Notes: generated from the sequence alone by a model not told the origin. Positions 37,073 through 45,490 are shown, numbered from the stretch's first letter. The stretch: DNA of 64,000 nt from Chitinophagales bacterium (GCA_013816805.1 JACDDS010000006.1:124001-188000), one strand, 5' to 3'. Numbers and translations: made by a program.

Positions 37073-37207
37073 TTATCTTAGGTTTAACTTAACCTTAATT
37101 GCTTGGCAACCATTTGTCCTTATCTTCTTCAGTAAAGTTCTGCCCCATCGCTCACTTTTACCTGTTACTATTTGGATGTCTTTTGGATAAATGCAAATTC
37201 TTTCCAT
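37073..37207 (-). pseudogene. Relic of a small HTH protein of the kind found on Bacteroidota mobile elements
   Basis: On the minus strand a 44-residue frame begins MERICIYPKDIQIVTGKSER and continues WGRTLLKKIR. This is the usual opening of short winged-helix/HTH-like proteins carried by conjugative elements of Bacteroidota (pattern 'ICI-PKDVQ-ITGKSER-AR-LL--IK'). The normal continuation is missing. An overlapping frame ends with FTEEDKDKWLPSN, so an internal deletion and frame change are likely. It is too short to be functional and points to a former mobile element beside the tRNA. Confidence 0.5.
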
Positions 37208-37235
37208 CGTGGGTTAATTATGTGGTTATTATGCT

Positions 37236-37437
37236 TTAGGTGCAGCAAGTTTCTTTATCGCAGTATTCTTTGTTTGCTTTCTCCGCATATACTGTGATGC
37301 TGAAAATTCCTACTGTGCTTTGTTTATACTCTTTAATTTCGTCCACTGATAAATAATTTGCAAGAATATCATCAGGCACGGCTATTTCGCTATACTTTTC
37401 CTTTACTATCTTTTTGATTTCTTTCTGCTGTATCCAT
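37236..37437 (-). pseudogene. ArsM-like arsenite methyltransferase relic
   Basis: From ATG at 37437 the frame gives MDTAE and is then lost to a one-base shift. The continuing frame reads EIKKIVKEKYSEIAV, matching the N-terminal helix of arsenite S-adenosylmethionine methyltransferases, and jumps after a few residues to KQSTVGIFSITVYAEK and a Cys-rich end (YCDKETCCT), a typical C-terminal tail. The whole SAM-binding core (over 200 residues) is missing. It lies directly downstream of arsR and behind its own copy of the operator. Assignment to ArsM rests on two short matches plus the arsR context. Confidence 0.55.
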
Positions 37438-37474
37438 TTTGTTTAATTTTTTGAATAAAAGTTATATTTGTTTT

Positions 37475-37490
37475 ATCGTAATATTACGTT
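37475..37490. promoter_or_regulatory. Candidate ArsR operator 2 (before the arsM relic)
   Basis: ATCGTAATATTACGTT contains the perfect 12-base palindrome CGTAATATTACG (37477-37488). It repeats the motif found before arsR and lies between the arsR stop and the start of the arsM relic, where an ArsR-controlled promoter would be expected. Confidence 0.6.
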
Positions 37491-37509
37491 ACATGTATTC
37501 AGGTCTTTT

Positions 37510-37839
37510 TTAACAGCAATTTTTATTGCTAACAGGGCTATTCAGCAGTGTGCCTAAATATTGCTTTGCCTGTAACCATTCTTTTTCGTTGATACAATAG
37601 CAGGTGGTAACTCCTTCAATATCTCCTTTGATAAGCCTTGCATTTATTAATTCTTTCAAGTGCTGTGATACTGTCGATTGAGACAAGGGAAGCTCCTCTA
37701 CAATGACACCGCAAACACATGACTGCTTCTTCAAAAGCATTTCAATGATGGCTACTCTTGCAGGATGCGCCAATGCCTTTGCATAAAGAGCAATTTTGTT
37801 CTCTCTTATCGTAAATTCTTCTGCCTTTGCTAATCCCAT
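37510..37839 (-). CDS. arsR: ArsR-family metalloregulator
   Basis: This 109-residue winged-helix repressor has helices in ALAHPARVAIIEMLLKKQS, then CVCGVIVEELPLSQSTVSQH with the recognition helix. The CVCG motif at the start of helix 3 matches the arsenite/antimonite-binding alpha-3 site (ELCVCDL in E. coli ArsR). The C-terminal SNKNCC adds two more Cys that may complete the metal site. Apo-ArsR would bind the palindromes at 37853-37868 (14 bases before its start) and 37475-37490 and release them with As(III). The efflux genes it would control are missing from the window; only the arsM-like relic follows. Confidence 0.9.
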   Translation of the reverse strand: MGLAKAEEFTIRENKIALYAKALAHPARVAIIEMLLKKQSCVCGVIVEELPLSQSTVSQHLKELINARLIKGDIEGVTTCYCINEKEWLQAKQYLGTLLNSPVSNKNCC

Positions 37840-37852
37840 TGTTCTTAATTTA

Positions 37853-37868
37853 ATCGCAATATTACGAT
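37853..37868. promoter_or_regulatory. Candidate ArsR operator 1 (autoregulation)
   Basis: ATCGCAATATTACGAT is a near-perfect palindrome (one mismatched pair) located 14 bases upstream of the arsR start. It shares 14 of 16 bases with the site at 37475-37490. Confidence 0.6.
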
Positions 37869-37941
37869 TGATATTTGGATTCTACCAAACTTTTAAAAAA
37901 CTAACTACTTGAGTGATGCAGTGTCCCGATTATATACTACG

Positions 37942-39540
37942 TTATGACACAAGGAAAGTGCTCAAATAATCTTTTAGATGATTTGCGTTAAGTCCATTGC
38001 TGCGATATGCTATATACAAGTCAGGTCTTACGAGATAGCAACCTGTTTTAGATATTCCAAGTGAAGTGTAAAGATTTTTGGTTCCCGAAATTCGGTAGAT
38101 AACTTCCGTTGTAATGACTGATTCATATTTTTTTGCGATGTCTGCCAACAATTTCTCATCGCTCTGAGGATCGTTAGTGGAAAAAATAAATAGATGCAAT
38201 GAAAGACCATTTACCTTCTTCTGTAAGTTTAGAAGTTTAGCTGAAGCATCTTCAAATTTTATGTACGGAAGCCGTTCTCCGGGCTTCGGAGCATTTGATT
38301 TGAATGAACCATATGAAGCATTTCGGGAAAGTAAACTCTGCTCGTACCGTATTCCGATTTGAGAAAGGTTCTTGAATATAAATCCGGAAAAAAAATTTAA
38401 TTTAAGAATTAGAGCAAGCATTCGGGGTGCAACTTTCATCCTCATAATTTTTAAGAATGGATTATTGCTTACCGTTATTCCAAATGCTCTGTCAGTGGTT
38501 TTTACCAAGCGCTTTGCAAAGGGAAGGCGCTCTTCTTCATAAGAGTCCAGCAAATTTCCTTTCCCCTTTTGCCGCAAAATAAACGCTAATTTCCATGCAA
38601 GATTAAAAGCATCCTGCAATCCTGTATTCATGCCCTGTGCACCTACGGGTGAATGTATGTGTGCAGCATCACCTGCAAGGAAGCACCTTCCTGTTCTGAA
38701 TTGTGAAACATAGCGATGATGAGCATGATACATGGAGATCCAATGAGGATCGGAAAGCGCGACATCCATTTGCATTCGTTTTGAGAAACCATTATTTATG
38801 TCCTCAAAGGTTATATCTTCTTTTTCACTCACTTCCTTTGGCACAAAACCAATTATTCTACATCTCCCTTCAGGCATGGGAAAAAATCCTGCGAAAGAAT
38901 AATCAGAGAAGGCGATATACATTTCGTCATCTGCAAGGTTCCAATTCACTTTACAGTCGAGTACAAATAAATTGATGGGATAAGTTTGCCCGCCGAATGG
39001 AATATTCAACATGCGTCGCACAATACTTTTTGCTCCATCAGCGCCAACTAAATAATCTGCTTTTGTAATTTCTTCGCCCTTTTCCTCGTGTTTAATAGTT
39101 GCGTGTACCTGATCAGCGTCCTGTGTATAGGAGATAAGCTCGGTTTGCCATTCTACTGCATGACCATGTTGCCCAAGAAACTCTATCAGCAAACGTTCTG
39201 TTTTAGATTGCTCTAACATTAGAAGAAAAGGAAATTCGGTTAGTAACTTGCCAAACTCAGAGAGAGGAATACGTTGTGCGATCTTACCCTTTACAAAATA
39301 GTTGATCGCTTTTGTTCGCTTACCAAGCGTTAAAAACTTGTCAGCTATGCCCATTTGTGAAAATATCTCTATTGACGCAGCGTGAATCGCGAGCGCACGG
39401 GATTGTATTGTTGGCCCTTTGTTTTTTTCAACGATGCGAAATTTGATTCCTAAGCGTGTGAGCTGACAAGCAAGCATTAACCCTGTTGGACCTGCGCCAA
39501 TAATTAGAACTTCAGGATTGTCACCCATAGAAATGTTCAA
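37942..39540 (-). CDS. FAD-dependent aromatic-ring monooxygenase (PheA/TfdB family)
   Basis: This 532-residue flavoprotein has the FAD Rossmann motif VLIIGAGPTGLMLACQL (about residues 11-27), the second motif VGADGAKSIVRRML (about 166-179) and the third RCFLAGDAAHIHSPVGAQGM (about 275-294). The C-terminal thioredoxin-like extension (about 425-532, ending TGCYLVRPDLYIAYRS) is typical of the PheA/TfdB class. Relatives hydroxylate phenols, resorcinol or antibiotics such as rifampicin, and the substrate here cannot be told. It is the only fully intact larger gene in the decayed island behind the tRNA, 102 bases upstream of arsR on the same strand, so it may be under selection or simply younger. 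Confidence 0.88.
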   Translation of the reverse strand: MNISMGDNPEVLIIGAGPTGLMLACQLTRLGIKFRIVEKNKGPTIQSRALAIHAASIEIFSQMGIADKFLTLGKRTKAINYFVKGKIAQRIPLSEFGKLLTEFPFLLMLEQSKTERLLIEFLGQHGHAVEWQTELISYTQDADQVHATIKHEEKGEEITKADYLVGADGAKSIVRRMLNIPFGGQTYPINLFVLDCKVNWNLADDEMYIAFSDYSFAGFFPMPEGRCRIIGFVPKEVSEKEDITFEDINNGFSKRMQMDVALSDPHWISMYHAHHRYVSQFRTGRCFLAGDAAHIHSPVGAQGMNTGLQDAFNLAWKLAFILRQKGKGNLLDSYEEERLPFAKRLVKTTDRAFGITVSNNPFLKIMRMKVAPRMLALILKLNFFSGFIFKNLSQIGIRYEQSLLSRNASYGSFKSNAPKPGERLPYIKFEDASAKLLNLQKKVNGLSLHLFIFSTNDPQSDEKLLADIAKKYESVITTEVIYRISGTKNLYTSLGISKTGCYLVRPDLYIAYRSNGLNANHLKDYLSTFLVS

Positions 39541-39588
39541 TTAATCTTACAAAGGTATACCGTGTGAGGAAAAAAAAGTGATCTAACA

Positions 39589-39835
39589 ATGTCTGTAACT
39601 TTAGTAGTTTCACTTAGGTTTTGTGTTATCATGGCTCGATGCTTTGCGAGGCATTGCAATGCGATGGTTGAAGTGGTAAAGGTGTGGTGCAACCCTTTAA
39701 ACTTTGGGCAGCGTCGAAATTTAATTTTTGTCCTGAAGTTGCGAAGCGTCGAAGGAAATTACCTGCCTTTGTGAGACCCAACCCCACGCGAAGCAGCGCG
39801 CGAACCACGCGGCGCAAAAGGTGGAATATTTTTTC
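39589..39835. other. GC-richer non-coding stretch inside the island
   Basis: The segment between the monooxygenase and the CDF gene is clearly richer in G and C than its neighbours (runs such as CCCCACGCGAAGCAGCGCGC). Short frames on both strands show no known protein pattern, so I treat it as non-coding. It may be a remnant of a mobile element or a foreign fragment. Confidence 0.4.
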
Positions 39836-40747
39836 TTACACCTTACCCTTTTCTATTTCACAATTTTCATCACCGCTTTCAATTTCCAAGGTGACGTGCT
39901 GAATGTTCATGTGTTCCAACTCATGCTTCAGGTCGTGCTTTATTTTTTCTGCCGCTGCCAAAGAACTGTTTGCATCTATTACTACGTGAGCTGTCAAGGC
40001 ATTCTCAGTTGTACTCATTCCCCATAAGTGGATGTGATGAATTTCTTTTATCCCTGAAATTTTCTTTGCTGCATCTTTTACCTGTTGCAAATTCATGTCT
40101 GACGGAACTCCGTCGAGTGACAAGCGCAAACTTTCTTTCAATAAATTCCATGTGCTGAATAAAATTGTTAGTGCAATGCCTATACTTAATACGGGATCAA
40201 TCCAAAACCAATTTGTGAAGTGTATAATTATTCCTCCTATTACCAAACCAAGTGAAACGAGTGCATCACTCATTAAATGGAGATAGGCACTTTTGATATT
40301 GAGGTCTTTCTTTCTATCCCGTAAAAACATTAAAGCTGTAACACTATTGATTATGATTCCTATTCCTGCTACCCATGCTATTGTTGTTCCCGGTAATGGT
40401 TCGGGATTTAAAAACCGGTGCGCTGCTTCATACGCAATAGCTCCAATGGAAATGAGCAATACCATTGCATTGAAAAGGGCAACGATGATGGAGGTTTTTC
40501 GATAACCGTAGGTGTAATTTTCATTTGATTTTACTTTGAGTAAACGATAAGCAAGCAGCGATAAACTTAAAGCTGCAACATCAGCAAGGTTATGCCCGGC
40601 ATCACTCAGCAATGAAAGTCAATGAATGTAAAGACCGACAATCACTTCAATCACTACAAACAAAAAGTTGAGTGAGATGCCGATGATAAATGCACGGCTT
40701 ACATTACTAAGAGCCGGTGCGTGATTATGGTCGTGATGATGTTCCAT
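39836..40747 (-). pseudogene. CDF-family cation efflux transporter with one in-frame TGA
   Basis: From ATG at 40747 the frame encodes MEHHHDHNHAPALSNVSRAF and a first membrane helix ending VGLYIH. TGA then stands at codon 43 (40619-40621), and the same frame goes on LSLLSDAGHNLADVAALSLS without a shift to 39836. The site is where relatives have Ser (xHSLSLLSDA), so a single TCA to TGA change explains it. The rest is complete: metal-binding HNLAD and the second HxxxD region near LHLMSDALVSLG, six helices and the cytoplasmic domain ending IKEIHHIHLWGMS. The His-rich N-terminus suits a Zn/Co/Cd transporter. It is followed upstream by the P-type ATPase relic, whose end is two bases before this start. 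Confidence 0.85.
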
Positions 40748-40748
40748 T

Positions 40749-41300
40749 TTAATTTTTATCGATTTTTACTCTGAGCAGTTTTAATGAATTTATGAAAACC
40801 AAAGTATCAGGAAGCAGGTGAATAGCTGCTGCCTGAATCGGTCCAATGATACGAAACAATACAAGTGTGATACCGATGACATGAACTACGCCAACGCCAA
40901 CAAAAATATTTTCACGAATAGTTTTGAACGCTCGTTTCCCAATGGCGCGCGCCCGTGCGATCTTTTCTAACTTATCCTGCATGAGAACAATATCTGCTGC
41001 TTCCATGCTGCCTCAGTTCCAATTGCACCCATCGCTATTCCTACATTTCCCTGCACTAATGCCGGAGCATCATTGATGCCAGCACCCACCATAGCAACCT
41101 TTGCACCTTGCTTTTGTAATTCTTCTATAATATTAATTTTGTCTTCCGGTAATAAATTGGCTCTGTAATCAGTAATGCCTAACTCGTCAGCAACATGCTT
41201 TGCAGTTTCGGGATTATCACCTGTGAGAAGAACGATATTTTTCCCAAAGCCGGTTGCACAGAGAGCATCAGGATGTAGATTGACAATATCGAGGCAATGT
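40749..41300 (-). pseudogene. C-terminal relic of a heavy-metal P-type ATPase
   Basis: The first frame (about 41300-41003) gives [45 protein letters not shown] and [13 protein letters not shown]. After a one-base shift the next frame, 40749-41006, continues [20 protein letters not shown] and ends in the last membrane helices (FVGVGVVHVIGITLVLF, LLPDTLVFINSLKLLRVK). These are the P-domain hinge and tail of a P1B-type cation ATPase (Cd/Zn/Pb group). The hinge motif GDGxNDAPA has become GAGINDAPA, so even without the shift the core Asp is lost. The N-terminal three quarters, with the phosphorylated DKTGT, are missing. Confidence 0.8.
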
Positions 41301-41327
41301 GCTTAACTGAAAGCCAAAAGTAAGATT

Positions 41328-41691
41328 TTACTGTTTGTCTTTATCATGCTGTTTGTAGCGAAGCACTGTAGCATTTTCAATCATAACTGCTGCGACGCAG
41401 TTTGCTTGTTCGAGCAACTGATCGAGAGTTTGCATAAACTCTTTGATCTTTTCTTCTGTCTCTATAATTTCTACTACAATTGGCAGTCAAATGAAAGATC
41501 AGCAGCTTTACGGAATGAATGCGACTATTTGCGCCGAAGTCCATAATGCCTCGTAGCACTGTCGCACCTGCCATGCCTGCTTTTCTCGCACTCATTACAA
41601 TTTCTTCGCTCAACGGCTTGCTATGTACTTTGTCGTATTCACCGATAAAGATTCTCAGCAGTTTTGCATCGCTTTGCAGTTGCATAGTCAA
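41328..41691 (-). pseudogene. Frameshifted DUF190 protein gene
   Basis: The first frame encodes AKLLRIFIGEYDKVHSKPL and ATVLRGIMDFGANSRIHSVK, a full match to the N-terminal half of DUF190. A frameshift near 41480 then leads to PIVVEIIETEEKIKEFMQTL and NCVAAVMIENATVLRYKQ in another frame, the normal second half. DUF190 genes are usually linked to CrcB fluoride exporters or to metal transporters; no crcB is seen here. The gene was about 115 codons long. It is the outermost piece of the decayed cassette. Confidence 0.8.
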
Positions 41692-42013
41692 ATGAGTTTA
41701 GGGAGTGAAATGCCAATATATATTTCCTGCGAGTGGCACCTGCTCGAAAACTGGGTATGGAACCTAAGTTTTAAACACCTTAATAGTTCTTCTTACAGAT
41801 GCTCTTTCGATTCTCTTAATCGACCTTAATCTTAATGATTGAACTTCATTTTTTACCCGCTCAGTACATAATATTCAACTGTCAGCAATACTTTTTTTTT
41901 CTTATCCTGTTTACCACATTGTTTTGCCCCGTATTTCGGATAGTTCGCTAAGATACTTCGTCATGCTAATTCCCTTCACTATTAATTCAATCAAATCTTA
42001 AAATTTTGCTTAC
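41692..42013. other. Intergenic stretch of 322 bases at the island border
   Basis: The DNA between the DUF190 relic and the T9SS gene. One minus-strand frame reads RSIKRIERASVRRTIKV and later VFEQVPLAGNIYWH without clear homology; it may be a further relic. No terminator, tRNA copy or direct repeat matching the tRNA-Val end was found. Confidence 0.4.
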
Positions 42014-44182
42014 GTGAAAAAAATGATCCTTATAGCATTATTTGCCGTTACTCAATACTTAACCGGTACGACAGTTTGGGCACAGGCTCCGTCAATTACT
42101 TCCTTATCAAACAGCACATTGGCACAGGCCGGAAGGCTGAAGATAACTGGCAAAAACTTCGGTGCTACCCAAGGCACCAGCTATGTAACCATTGGCGGAT
42201 TTAGTGCTCCGGTAAGTAATTGGACTGCTACCTCTATCACTGCTTATGTTCCCGACTCATCACCTTTGGGGGTTGACCAGGTACAGGTGGTTACATCCAC
42301 TGGCTCCAGTAACACCCAGCCTCTCACCGTCACTAAACGTGTAGTGAACGGACGTGTGTTATGGCGATTCCAGGTACAAGATCTGTACATCCAGGGTCGC
42401 CCGGGCATTGGTCCCGATGGAACCATTTATACCCTCAGTATCAACGGTCATCTCTTTGCTCTAACGCCTGATGGTGGTGTAAAGTGGATCTTTAATGTAG
42501 TATATGGAAGCGTTCAATCTGTATCTGTAGGTAATGATGGCACTATCTACTTTGCAGGCTTAAATGTGATATATGCCATTAACCCGGATGGAACCTTGAA
42601 ATGGAAAGTAACGGACCCCTCCGGCTCACTGGTTGACGTAGGACCTACTGTAGGACCTGACGGGAACATCTATGCTGTCACGGATGATGCAGGTTTGCAA
42701 GGCGGACTTGGTGCTATTTCTATCTCACCCGCGGGGAATATCATTTGGAATATCCCCGGTTTCGTGCATGCAAACGGAGAGGCTGGTCAAACCAAGGAGG
42801 TTGTATTCGGGTCGGGGCAACTCTATTTCGAAATGAACAATATAAACAACAATACCAACGGCCTTCAGGCAGTCACTCTTGGTGGTAATATACAGTGGAC
42901 ACAGCCGGGCACAGGGCAACCTGCAGTGGCGCCTGATGGTACTGTTTATGTGATATCTGCTTACCTGACGAATAGTTATGCCCAGATCAGCAGCTATGAT
43001 CCCCAGGGAAATCTTATACATAATTATTTCGGAAACGGCACTACCAATTTAACCTACCCTGACGTAGGTTCGGATGGTAATTTCTATGTAGGTCAAAACT
43101 TATCGACCTTAATGGCAGTAAAACCAAGCGGTGATATTAAGTGGCAGATTGCAGAGAGTGGCATTTTAGGAGGACCTATTGTTAGTAATGGAAACACACT
43201 AGTGGCCGTTGGGGGTTATAATATCGGTTTCCCGGGATATGTTACGGCTGCGAGCACTGCAGGTTCCACCGTTTGGACCGTAAATTTGCCATTTGAGAAC
43301 GGCGGTTCTGTAAGGCCTATGTCGCGCCCCCGCTTTTCTACAAACGATTCGATGGTTTACGTGGGCATGGATGTGAATGATGGAGCTCAGGATGTATATA
43401 CGTATCTCTATGCTTTCAATGCCGGTCCTGCAATCTGTACGGCTCCCACGGTTTCAGTTTCAGCAAATGGAGCAACATCTTTTTGCAAAGGCGGAAACGT
43501 ACTGCTTAGTGCATCAGCCAGTGCAGGCGTAACCTACCAGTGGACAAAAAATAATGTAGCTATTTCGGGAGCAACAAATGCAACCTACTCTGCAACTACA
43601 ACCGGTACTTATGCATTGAATGTTACTAACTCTTGCGGAAGTACAACTTCTAATTCTATTAATGTCACTTCCAATAAGAAGCCGGACGCAACGGTTACAC
43701 CTTCTGGAATCGTGAATATATGCGCAGGGCAAACAACTACGCTTACAGCTAACACAGGAAATAACCTTTCTTACCAATGGATCAGAAACGGTACAAACAT
43801 ATCGGGCGCTACCAATAGTACTTACAGTGCAGCAACAGCAGGCAAATACAAAGTGGCTGTAACAAATACCGCCACTGGCTGTACTAAAAATTCTGCAGTA
43901 ACTACCATCTATATTACCTGTAAAGAAGCGATACCTGGTGGGAGTCTGGAATTGCAGGTTTATCCTAATCCCACTAATGATGCATTTAATTTGCAGTTGA
44001 ATGATGGTAATACTTACGAGATCCAAATCAGCGATGCGTCTGGCAGAATATTGAAAAGTTATCACCAGGTAAAAAGCAGTTTATTATTTGGAAATGATCT
44101 GGTACCTGGAATGTATTTCCTTAAGGTAAGTTCAGACGATAGCCTTGTTAAAATTATTAAGATAATGAAGACAGAATTATAA
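42014..44182 (+). CDS. T9SS-exported protein with IPT/TIG, PQQ-like propeller and Ig-like domains
   Basis: The protein has 722 residues. It starts with GTG; the Lys-rich start and a signal peptide of about 24 residues (ending VWAQ) fix it. An IPT/TIG domain follows (about 26-105, SITSLSNSTLAQAGRLKITG), then a PQQ-like eight-bladed beta-propeller (about 110-470) with repeats such as PDGTIYTLSINGHLFALTPDG and VGSDGNFYVGQNLSTLMAVK, two Ig-like domains (about 480-555 and 560-635, each ending VTNS.. and TNTATGCT..) and a T9SS sorting domain (LQVYPNPTNDAFNLQLNDG, ending VPGMYFLKVSS). It is ended by a strong hairpin at 44207. Ligand unknown; the propeller suggests protein or sugar binding at the surface. 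Confidence 0.87.
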   Translation: MKKMILIALFAVTQYLTGTTVWAQAPSITSLSNSTLAQAGRLKITGKNFGATQGTSYVTIGGFSAPVSNWTATSITAYVPDSSPLGVDQVQVVTSTGSSNTQPLTVTKRVVNGRVLWRFQVQDLYIQGRPGIGPDGTIYTLSINGHLFALTPDGGVKWIFNVVYGSVQSVSVGNDGTIYFAGLNVIYAINPDGTLKWKVTDPSGSLVDVGPTVGPDGNIYAVTDDAGLQGGLGAISISPAGNIIWNIPGFVHANGEAGQTKEVVFGSGQLYFEMNNINNNTNGLQAVTLGGNIQWTQPGTGQPAVAPDGTVYVISAYLTNSYAQISSYDPQGNLIHNYFGNGTTNLTYPDVGSDGNFYVGQNLSTLMAVKPSGDIKWQIAESGILGGPIVSNGNTLVAVGGYNIGFPGYVTAASTAGSTVWTVNLPFENGGSVRPMSRPRFSTNDSMVYVGMDVNDGAQDVYTYLYAFNAGPAICTAPTVSVSANGATSFCKGGNVLLSASASAGVTYQWTKNNVAISGATNATYSATTTGTYALNVTNSCGSTTSNSINVTSNKKPDATVTPSGIVNICAGQTTTLTANTGNNLSYQWIRNGTNISGATNSTYSAATAGKYKVAVTNTATGCTKNSAVTTIYITCKEAIPGGSLELQVYPNPTNDAFNLQLNDGNTYEIQISDASGRILKSYHQVKSSLLFGNDLVPGMYFLKVSSDDSLVKIIKIMKTEL

Positions 44183-44206
44183 GTTTTCCGGAATTAAAAC
44201 TCAGAG

Positions 44207-44242
44207 AAGCCATTTCAATAGTTAATTGAAATGGCTTTTTCT
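44207..44242 (+). terminator. Rho-independent terminator
   Basis: AAGCCATTTCAAT (44207-44219) pairs perfectly with ATTGAAATGGCTT (44225-44237), followed by a T run. It lies 24 bases after the T9SS gene. Confidence 0.92.
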
Positions 44243-44318
44243 TAGCTTTCAATTTAACTGCTATTCATTAGCCTGAAAATAATTTACAAATAGACTATTC
44301 GAAAATTTATGAGGCTAA

Positions 44319-45407
44319 TTAACCGTTTGCTTTTACGGTTATCTTTACCCGGTGCCAGGCATTATTCATATATCCTTTAAAATTCCAAACGTCTTTTAAA
44401 TCCTCTGGCTGAGTATTTAATTCCATATCAATAGCACGGGCTATAATTTCGTGTGCTCCATTTTCTAATTTCAACTTCGTTTCCCAAAACGTCCACGCAT
44501 ACCGTTCCCCTCCTTGCGAAAGTGACGCGATGGTCCAGGTTTGACCGCTGTTTGTTGAAACTTCAACTCGCAAGATTTCTTTTCCTCCATTACCTATCGC
44601 CCATCCTTGTACCGTTATCTTCCCATTATCAAGTTCTGCATTGTTTAGAGGTGAAGTGATGGCGCAATTTACATTCAGCTCACTTAACTGTACCCCGGAA
44701 TTCCAATCCACGGTATCTGCATCTGCTTCCGGCGGAAATAATCGATAAGCATGATCCTGAAAATAATTTTTGGAAGGCTCAGCTTGCAAGGTGATCTGGT
44801 TGAGCCATTTTACACTTCGGGCACCAATATATCCGGGAACTACAGCACGCAATGGAAAACCATGAGTCGGTGGTAATGGCTTGCCATCCATTTCATAAGC
44901 AAGCAGCACTTCTTCACTCATAGCTTTCTCTATAGAAATGGAAGCACCAAAGCCCACATTCTCTCCATGCCGGAATACTTCATCAGCACCTATAAATTCT
45001 ATATAGCGTGCAGCAGGGCTTACACCACACGCTCTTAAAATTTCATTTAACGGTACGCCAGTCCAGTAGGTATTTCCAATAGCGCCTTCTTTCCATGGCA
45101 CTTCACCAGGGATCGGTGCAACAGAAATCAATTCAGTCCGGCGATTTCCTGCGCATTGCAAAGTTGCCATTACAGTGCGTCTTGTGAAGTTGTTCCTCAG
45201 GCTTTCCATCGTGAACTCTAATTCGTGATTTACCATACCATTTATCTTTAATCGAAAAGCAGAAACATCAATTTCAGGTATTTCACCATGGTTGCGTATG
45301 TAGAATTCTTCGTAGGGTGTTATAAAATTTTCACGCAGCTTGCTCAACGGCGGCTCCGCATTTACAGGGTTGGTTGTGTGAATTATAAGATTTGGATCTT
45401 TATCCAT
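44319..45407 (-). CDS. Sulfite-oxidase-family molybdopterin enzyme
   Basis: This 362-residue protein has no signal peptide and no heme domain. The Mo-cofactor domain shows YEEFYIRNHGEIPEID, then VMATLQCAGNRRTEL with the Cys that binds molybdenum, and EVLLAYEMDGKPLPPTHGFP and RAVVPGYIGARSVKWLN, both diagnostic of eukaryotic-type sulfite oxidases and plant nitrate reductase. The C-terminal immunoglobulin-like dimerisation domain spans about 250-362 (ITVQGWAIGNGGKEILRVEV). The usual Tat signal of bacterial SorA/YedY types is absent, so it would stay in the cytoplasm unless the start is further upstream. A -7 element (TATCTTTG) lies 24 bases before the start. Substrate is inferred as sulfite. Confidence 0.9.
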   Translation of the reverse strand: MDKDPNLIIHTTNPVNAEPPLSKLRENFITPYEEFYIRNHGEIPEIDVSAFRLKINGMVNHELEFTMESLRNNFTRRTVMATLQCAGNRRTELISVAPIPGEVPWKEGAIGNTYWTGVPLNEILRACGVSPAARYIEFIGADEVFRHGENVGFGASISIEKAMSEEVLLAYEMDGKPLPPTHGFPLRAVVPGYIGARSVKWLNQITLQAEPSKNYFQDHAYRLFPPEADADTVDWNSGVQLSELNVNCAITSPLNNAELDNGKITVQGWAIGNGGKEILRVEVSTNSGQTWTIASLSQGGERYAWTFWETKLKLENGAHEIIARAIDMELNTQPEDLKDVWNFKGYMNNAWHRVKITVKANG

Positions 45408-45470
45408 ATCTGAAGTTTTGAAGTAGTTTACAAAGATAAGAGTACAATGTAAAGACTGATGGTCGGCATA

Positions 45471-45490
45471 ACTGCTAAGTACTGCTAAGT
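45471..45490. repeat. Tandem 10-base repeat
   Basis: The decamer ACTGCTAAGT occurs twice in a row between the divergent sulfite-oxidase-like gene and the membrane-protein gene. Confidence 0.6.

Noticed and set aside
39589..39817. Frames of about 60 codons on both strands in the GC-rich stretch
   Set aside because: Neither shows a protein-like pattern; long open frames are expected in GC-rich DNA.
40619..40621. TGA read as selenocysteine or recoded codon
   Set aside because: Relatives have Ser there, no hairpin of a SECIS type is evident, and neighbouring genes are also broken.
43514..44065. Minus-strand frame of 183 codons, Cys-rich
   Set aside because: Antisense to the Thr/Ser/Ala-rich Ig-like domains of the T9SS protein; composition explains the openness.
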